Assembly (NCBI GenBank): GCA_013152575.1
Contig: JAADGB010000120.1
Span: 1 to 13,220, forward strand
DNA: 13,220 bases
Origin: Thermoproteota archaeon
Lineage (GTDB): Archaea > Thermoproteota > Thermoprotei_A > Sulfolobales > Acidilobaceae
Direction of reading: 5' to 3'
How positions within the stretch are numbered: the stretch's first letter is position 1; each line of letters opens with the position of its first letter. The notes under the pieces were generated by a model. That model was not told the DNA's origin. It made no database searches and was given only the letters and a program-made list of their open reading frames with translations. Made by a program: the position numbers and the translations under genes. Of this stretch, positions 7,027 to 11,308 are shown piece by piece.

Positions 7027-7821
7027 GTGGAGTGTGAGTTAAGTCTACAAGGTCTTAAAGCGGCAGTTACTGCCTCTACCAAGGGTATTGGAAACGGTAT
7101 CGCCCGGGTACTCTTAGAGTGCGGGGCAAAGGTAGTCATCAATGGTAGAACGGAGGAGGGTGTAAAAGAGGCTCTCGGCAAGCTCTCCAAGTACGGTGAT
7201 AGAGTCCACGGTGTGGCTGCTGACTTATCCAACGAGGGTGAGGCTGAGCGGTTCGTTAAGGAATCCGTAGACTTCCTAGGCGGGCTAGACGCGCTGGTAT
7301 ATGTGCCGCCTCCCGTCCCCGGCGGGAGATTCATGGCTCTTGGAATGAGGTTGTGGAGGCTGAGCTACAGGCTCCTTATCGAGGCGGCTATCGAGGCTGT
7401 TTCAGCAGCTTATAGCCACCTTATAGACTCCAATAATGCTTCCATCACGTTTATCACGAGTATCGCGGCCTGGGAGCCCCTGCCAGAGATCGCTACGAGT
7501 AGTGTGCTAAGACCGGGTCTCCACGCCATGACTATACTGCTCGCGAGGGAGCTGGGACCCGATGGTATAAGGGTGAATGCCGTTATTCCAGGCTATATCG
7601 AGACCGATAGGCTGGTATCGGTTGCTGGTATGAGGGCTAAGGAGAAGGGAACAAGCGTGGATGAGGAGTTAAGAAAAATGGCGATGAGGGTCCCTCTCGG
7701 GAGGCTCGGCGACCCAACCGATATCGGCTGGCTCGTCGCCTTCCTAGCCTCCCCGAGGGCCACATACATTACCGGGGCACTGATACCGGTCAGCGGAGGC
7801 TTACACTCTTCAGTACACTAA
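7027..7821 (+). CDS. SDR-family protein with atypical active site
   Basis: This 264-residue protein has a short-chain dehydrogenase/reductase fold, FabG-like in length. The cofactor loop is TASTKGIG (15-22), a variant of TGxxxGIG, and NGR (39-41) with its Arg suggests NADP(H). Asp66 in AADLS is the adenine-contact position. The usual NNAG is replaced by YVPPP (92-96), followed by VPGG. Ser145 (ITSIAA) keeps the catalytic Ser position, but the YxxxK motif is replaced by Ser158 and Arg162 in TSSVLRPGLHAM. The C-terminal RVNAVIPGYIETDR and ITGALIPVSGG segments are typical. I recall a subgroup of SDR proteins with this S/R arrangement, so it is probably a distinct lineage and not a decaying gene, but classical ketoreductase chemistry is doubtful. 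It converges on the DUF35/thiolase operon, and the two stop codons overlap. Its substrate is unknown; an acyl-CoA-related one is possible. Confidence 0.88.
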   Translation: MECELSLQGLKAAVTASTKGIGNGIARVLLECGAKVVINGRTEEGVKEALGKLSKYGDRVHGVAADLSNEGEAERFVKESVDFLGGLDALVYVPPPVPGGRFMALGMRLWRLSYRLLIEAAIEAVSAAYSHLIDSNNASITFITSIAAWEPLPEIATSSVLRPGLHAMTILLARELGPDGIRVNAVIPGYIETDRLVSVAGMRAKEKGTSVDEELRKMAMRVPLGRLGDPTDIGWLVAFLASPRATYITGALIPVSGGLHSSVH

Positions 7822-8288
7822 TCGCCTTCAGGGACCCAGTAGAGTATATCGGTGATGGCCCCAGTCCTCTCCTCTTCTTTCTTGAATACCGGCTTCACCC
7901 TCATACCCGGGAATACCATCTCTGGATCGGCCTTTATCACACCCAGGTATCCGCCGACAGCGCCAGGTACTGTGATTAAGCCAAGTACCTGCGGCTCTTC
8001 AAGGCTCCTACCATAGAAGTCCTCGTATATCACTGTGACTAGTGCGGCTAGGAAGGGTCCCTCAACCTCGACAACCGTGCCTTCACTCATCTCCTCGTCG
8101 GGGCAGAAGGTCTTCGGCGGTAGGAATAACTGGTCTCCGCATAGCATTCCGGGGACCTTACCCTTCTTCAGCAGCTCGGCCGCCTCCTTGCCATGGATTC
8201 CTGGAGGGTAGAGGTAGTAGTCCGCCTCCTGCTTACCGGGGTAGTGTATTATGTCTCCAGGCAAAGCCCTCTTATCCCAGCTCACCAC
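7818..8288 (-). CDS. DUF35-type OB-fold protein with degenerate zinc ribbon
   Basis: This 156-residue protein is the last gene of the operon and a paralogue of the product at 8292-8846. Both share a charged N-terminal helix region, a ribbon segment and a C-terminal OB domain ending in MRVKP-(x)6-ERTG-x-TDI. DUF35 proteins normally carry CxxC-(x)n-CxxC in the ribbon. Here only Cys50 and Cys62 remain (CGDQLFLPPKTFCPDE), and the outer two ligands are lost, so a bound zinc is unlikely. DUF35 partners sit beside thiolases and help shape or gate the CoA site; this one may pair with the more degenerate thiolase-like protein. The start is GTG at 8288, 3 bases after the upstream stop, behind GAGGGGTGA, which contains that stop; the next codon is also GTG (8285). 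Its TAG stop overlaps the TAA of the convergent SDR gene. Confidence 0.85.
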   Translation of the reverse strand: MVSWDKRALPGDIIHYPGKQEADYYLYPPGIHGKEAAELLKKGKVPGMLCGDQLFLPPKTFCPDEEMSEGTVVEVEGPFLAALVTVIYEDFYGRSLEEPQVLGLITVPGAVGGYLGVIKADPEMVFPGMRVKPVFKKEEERTGAITDILYWVPEGD

Positions 8289-8291
8289 TAC

Positions 8292-8300
8292 TCACCCCTC
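8292..8300 (-). promoter_or_regulatory. SD site overlapping the upstream stop codon (DUF35 pair)
   Basis: The minus strand reads GAGGGGTGA; its last three bases are the TGA stop of the zinc-ribbon DUF35 gene, and GTG-GTG follows 3 bases later. This is the same stop-inside-SD design as in hyuA-hyuB and suggests coupled translation of the two paralogues. Confidence 0.75.
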
Positions 8301-8846
8301 TACAGGCTCAAAACACTCTATATCGGTAACACTACCGGTACGCTCCTCAGCCGGCTTCCACCGCGGCTTAACCCTCATTCCAATGGCGGAACCGTCCATA
8401 ACCTGCTCAGGCGTTACACCGCATATCTTGTGGAATAGTCCTGCGAACTCGTATTGATCCTCCTTGTAGCCAGGCGCGTCTAACCTTATCACGCCGACGA
8501 TCTCCGGTTCCTCCAGCCTGCTCCTATCGGTTGCTATGTAGCTCACAACTGCTGTATGTATTGTTCCAGTTCCTGGGAGCTCTACCCACTCCGAGGTCGG
8601 CGTGTGACAGTACTCGCAGTATGCTCTGGGCGGCACGTAGACTCGCCCGCAGGATGGACACATTACTCCGAGTATCTTGCCCTCCTTCAGGCCGTGTAGG
8701 AATCGTGACTGTGCCTGCCCTGCTGAGAACAGGTATCTGGCCACGGGCTTGTACTTGATTAAGCCTGGGAGCTTCATATACTCGTCTCTCTTAAGATAGG
8801 TGCCTGGCAGGGGTGTCTTCGGCTTTCCACTCTCTCCACTCATCAC
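8292..8846 (-). CDS. DUF35 OB-fold protein with intact zinc ribbon (thiolase partner)
   Basis: This 184-residue protein has the standard DUF35 layout: an N-terminal helical region (about 20-60), a rubredoxin-like zinc ribbon with Cys63, Cys66, Cys77 and Cys80 (CPSCG ... YCEYC), and an OB-fold domain (about 85-180). Known DUF35 proteins bind thiolase-fold enzymes: in archaea they join acetoacetyl-CoA thiolase to HMG-CoA synthase, and in actinobacteria ChsH2 joins the Ltp2 retro-aldolase. Here it directly follows thiolase-like gene A with a 12-base gap, so it is probably that protein's partner in the cytoplasm. No HMG-CoA synthase is present in the window. An SD site GGGAGGTG lies right after the upstream stop. 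The start is GTG at 8846 or ATG at 8843; spacing slightly favours the ATG. Confidence 0.92.
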   Translation of the reverse strand: MMSGESGKPKTPLPGTYLKRDEYMKLPGLIKYKPVARYLFSAGQAQSRFLHGLKEGKILGVMCPSCGRVYVPPRAYCEYCHTPTSEWVELPGTGTIHTAVVSYIATDRSRLEEPEIVGVIRLDAPGYKEDQYEFAGLFHKICGVTPEQVMDGSAIGMRVKPRWKPAEERTGSVTDIECFEPVEG

Positions 8847-8850
8847 ACTC

Positions 8851-8858
8851 CACCTCCC
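8851..8858 (-). promoter_or_regulatory. SD site for the zinc-ribbon DUF35 gene
   Basis: The minus strand reads GGGAGGTG directly after the TAA stop of thiolase-like A. It is 4 bases from GTG (8846) and 7 bases from ATG (8843). Confidence 0.8.
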
Positions 8859-10037
8859 TTAATTTCCTAAAACAATCACTGTGCCAGCTTGCATCAAGTC
8901 GCCCCATGCCTGGGCGACTCCCTTGTGGACGGGCTTCTTCACCTGCCTCTTGCCAGCCTCATAGCGTAGTTGCCAGAATAGCTCTGCTACCTTCATCAGT
9001 CCAGCAGCGGCGATCGGGTTTCCTACCCCTAGCAGTCCACCGCTCGGGCTCGTCGGTAATTCTCCGTCCCTGTCGAAGTATCCCTCCTTGAGGAGCTTCC
9101 ACGCCTGGCATCTCGGCGCTAATTGTAGTCCCTCTATGTGGTGTAGCTCCTTGTAGTCGAATGGATCGTATGGCTCGGCTACGTCTATCTCCTTCCATGG
9201 CCTCTCGATACCCGCCATCCTATACGCCATTCTCGCAGCATACTCGACGTATCTCGGGTAGCCTAGCTCCCTATTGTACCAGTGCGTGTTGTCTAGTGTG
9301 AAGCCTACTCCCTCAATCCATACTGGCGAGTCGGTTATTCTCCGGGCAACCTTTTCCCTCGCTATTATCAGTGCGACGGCTCCATCGCTAACTGGGCTAA
9401 TGTCTAGCCTGTTGACAGGCCATACAAGTAGCTCGCTGTTGAGTACATCGTCTACTGTAATGTTCGCAGCGGCCTGGGCGGCGGGGTGGTCGAGCGCATT
9501 CCTCTTATTCTTCACGCTTACGAGAGCGATATCCTCCTTCTTAGCGCCGCACTTGTGCATGTACCTCCTCATCTCCATGGCGAAGATCCATATGAGGTTG
9601 GGGCCGAGTGGCCTCTCTAGTATGGGGTCCCATATGTAGGCGAAGACGTATTGTGGGTGTGGCATCGCGTGGCTCATCTTCTCCTCCGCGACCGCTAGAA
9701 CCGTATTGCAGTGGCCGCTGGCCGCATGCCACCATGCAGAGATCGGGACCATAACACCGGTTCCACCACCGATGTATATCCTGTCGACCGGCTTGCCGAA
9801 TCCTCCCGCGCCGTCAGCCAGGTACTCGCCATTCATATGGATACCGTCGAAGGCGTCTGGAGCGGTACCAATCACTACACAATCAATATCGCGTAGAGTC
9901 AGCCCAGCACTGTCCAGAGCCTGTTTAACCGCTTCCCACGCAAGCTCTCTTGGAGTCTCAAGGAACCTCCTCCTAAAGAGGGTCATCCCGGCTCCAACTA
10001 TTCCAACCCTATCCTTAACGTGAAGGTTCGCCCTCAC
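8859..10037 (-). CDS. Thiolase-like protein A (SCP2/SCPx-type), catalytic Cys and His missing
   Basis: This 392-residue protein matches full-length archaeal SCP2-type thiolases. The N-terminal thiolase half begins VGIVGAGMTLFRRR and the C-terminal half includes PTSPSGGLLGVGNPIAAAGL. ISPVSDGAVALIIA (about 213-226) is a well-kept family segment. The nucleophile loop, normally C-x-S-G, reads IGGGTG (89-94), so Gly stands where Cys is expected. The GHP motif is GNP (339-341), with Asn340 for His. The last 20 residues have no Cys. Fold and CoA binding are probably kept, but thiolysis or Claisen condensation by the usual route is not expected. Known Cys-less relatives such as Ltp2 act as retro-aldolases with a DUF35 partner, and the next gene is a DUF35 protein. 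The start is GTG at 10037: an in-frame TGA lies 3 codons upstream, and GGAGGTGAT precedes it. Confidence 0.88.
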   Translation of the reverse strand: MRANLHVKDRVGIVGAGMTLFRRRFLETPRELAWEAVKQALDSAGLTLRDIDCVVIGTAPDAFDGIHMNGEYLADGAGGFGKPVDRIYIGGGTGVMVPISAWWHAASGHCNTVLAVAEEKMSHAMPHPQYVFAYIWDPILERPLGPNLIWIFAMEMRRYMHKCGAKKEDIALVSVKNKRNALDHPAAQAAANITVDDVLNSELLVWPVNRLDISPVSDGAVALIIAREKVARRITDSPVWIEGVGFTLDNTHWYNRELGYPRYVEYAARMAYRMAGIERPWKEIDVAEPYDPFDYKELHHIEGLQLAPRCQAWKLLKEGYFDRDGELPTSPSGGLLGVGNPIAAAGLMKVAELFWQLRYEAGKRQVKKPVHKGVAQAWGDLMQAGTVIVLGN

Positions 10038-10042
10038 GATCC

Positions 10043-10051
10043 ATCACCTCC
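10043..10051 (-). promoter_or_regulatory. SD site for thiolase-like gene A
   Basis: The minus strand reads GGAGGTGAT and overlaps the last base of the TAG stop of thiolase-like B. An ATG inside and after it (10044-10042) is in another frame and stops after ten codons, so the in-frame GTG at 10037 is the start. Confidence 0.8.
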
Positions 10052-11223
10052 TAGAACCCCATCTCGGGGCCAGACAACACTGCTACCATTGAAGTGGTTG
10101 TCGGCGGTCCTCTCCATGAAGCCACGATCGCCCTCTCCACACCGTCTAGCTGATGGCCTCCGGCCTCACCCCTCAGCTGGAGAACGGCTTCTAGAAGCCT
10201 TACCAGCCCGGTCGCCTCCAGCGCTACACCCATGGCGAGGGACCCTCCACTCGGGTTGACGGGATAGTAGCCGTCTAGCTCATACTCACCCCTCTCGTAG
10301 AGCTTATGGGCCTGGTCTTCTGGGGCCAATCCAAGCTCCTCCAACGCTATTAGCTGGTAGTGGCTTGCTCTATCCTCCACTTCCGCGAAGTCGGTTGATG
10401 ATAGGGGGTCCCCTATACCCGCCTGTGCATAGGCTGTCATGGCGGCTACCCTCATGCTAGGCATACGTCCCCAGGAGTGCCATTCGAGGGTCCCTGTACC
10501 AGTCTCAGTGGCGTATCCTATACCGTCGATGAATACTGGCTTGTCCGAGAGCTTTTTCGCCACACTCTCCCTAGCGACGACTAGTACTATGGCGGCGTCC
10601 ACATAGCCGGCTATATCATACCTCGTCAATGGATCCATTATCGTCTCGGCCTCTAGGACTTCGTCAACGCTTATCTTGGCTGCATAGCTTGCCCTCGGGT
10701 TACGCAGTCCCCTAGCCCTGTTCTCCGCAGCGACTAGTGCTAGGTGTGATGGGTCCGCCCCAGTCCTCATCATATAGGCTTGAGCGTCGAAAGCCATCAT
10801 GAACAGTGGATGAGCTGGCTTCACGGGCCTATGGTGTATCGGGTCTAGTGCGAACTCGTATATCTCGCCTAGAGACGCTATGTCGCTCGGCTTACCGTGG
10901 GCCTCGACGACTACAATGTCGAAGAAGCCTGTTTGAACGAGCATTACGGCGTTAGCAAGGGCTTGGAGGCCGTCTCCTGCCACCGTCACAGTTGGCCTTA
11001 GAACACCTCCCAGTGGCTCGGGAGCGAACTCGTCCGCTATCGCTATACCCTCCCAGAAGTCCTCCTGCGCACTTAGGAAGGCGTCTACATCCTGCCTCGG
11101 ATCTATGCCTGCATCCTCGTATGCTCTGGTCGCCGCCTCGAAGACCATTTCACGGAAGGAGACCTCGGGGGTGGTTGGTCTTAGGCCATACCACCCTACG
11201 CCAATAATAGCGGCTCTCTCCAC
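10051..11223 (-). CDS. Thiolase-like protein B, strongly degenerate active site
   Basis: This is the first gene of the operon, 390 residues from the GTG at 11223, a full-length thiolase fold related to protein A. It begins with the family's usual first strand (ERAAIIGVGWYG). The nucleophile loop reads VAGDG (81-85), with Ala82 in the Cys position. The GHP motif is GVA (332-334) inside SGGSLAMGVALEATG, so both catalytic residues are gone, and the SDGAAA segment has drifted to DIAGYVDAAIV. It is more divergent than protein A, as expected if A and B form a hetero-oligomer with divided roles. The frame extends to GTG 11271 and includes an ATG at 11250, but those would add residues ahead of the normal first strand. 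GTGAGGAG lies 6 bases before 11223, and a TATA-like box overlaps the longer version, so I chose 11223. Confidence 0.85.
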   Translation of the reverse strand: MERAAIIGVGWYGLRPTTPEVSFREMVFEAATRAYEDAGIDPRQDVDAFLSAQEDFWEGIAIADEFAPEPLGGVLRPTVTVAGDGLQALANAVMLVQTGFFDIVVVEAHGKPSDIASLGEIYEFALDPIHHRPVKPAHPLFMMAFDAQAYMMRTGADPSHLALVAAENRARGLRNPRASYAAKISVDEVLEAETIMDPLTRYDIAGYVDAAIVLVVARESVAKKLSDKPVFIDGIGYATETGTGTLEWHSWGRMPSMRVAAMTAYAQAGIGDPLSSTDFAEVEDRASHYQLIALEELGLAPEDQAHKLYERGEYELDGYYPVNPSGGSLAMGVALEATGLVRLLEAVLQLRGEAGGHQLDGVERAIVASWRGPPTTTSMVAVLSGPEMGF

Positions 11224-11229
11224 TTTGGA

Positions 11230-11237
11230 CTCCTCAC
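11230..11237 (-). promoter_or_regulatory. SD site supporting the short start of thiolase-like B
   Basis: The minus strand reads GTGAGGAG, then 6 bases, then GTG at 11223. Nothing comparable lies before the upstream ATG (11250) or GTG (11271). Confidence 0.6.
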
Positions 11238-11296
11238 TACATCTATACATGGATGAATTTAGATTTAACACTTAGGATAAAGGCTAGTAAATACGT

Positions 11297-11302
11297 GGGG
11301 TG
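11297..11302 (+). promoter_or_regulatory. SD site for the acyl-CoA ligase gene
   Basis: GGGGTG is followed by 6 bases and then GTG at 11309, the same spacing as for the SDR gene and thiolase-like B. The GTG inside the SD site (11300) is in frame and could be an alternative start adding three residues, but it has no SD site of its own. Confidence 0.65.
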
Positions 11303-11308
11303 CAAATA

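Larger units (their letters stand above)
11224..11308. promoter_or_regulatory. Compact divergent promoter between the thiolase operon and the acyl-CoA ligase
   Basis: Only 85 bases separate the two starts. The single clear AT-rich core is GATTTAAC, with TTTAA at 11264-11268, almost exactly midway (43 bases from each start codon). Read in either direction it is TATA-like (ATTTAA or TTAAAT). A start of transcription about 25 bases away on each side would give leaders of about 18 bases that each keep an SD site: GTGAGGAG at 11230-11237 on minus and GGGGTG at 11297-11302 on plus. The two transcription units are probably co-regulated. Other AT-rich stretches (11255-11261 and 11276-11293) could instead hold separate boxes. 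Confidence 0.5.

Noticed and set aside
7818..11223. Mevalonate-pathway cluster (thiolase, DUF35, HMG-CoA synthase)
   Set aside because: No HMG-CoA synthase is present, and both thiolase-like proteins lack the catalytic Cys needed to make acetoacetyl-CoA.
11224..11271. Longer N-terminus for thiolase-like B (starts at 11271 or 11250)
   Set aside because: The extra residues precede the usual first strand of thiolases, have no SD site ahead of them, and overlap the probable TATA element. The GTG at 11223 has a well-placed SD site.
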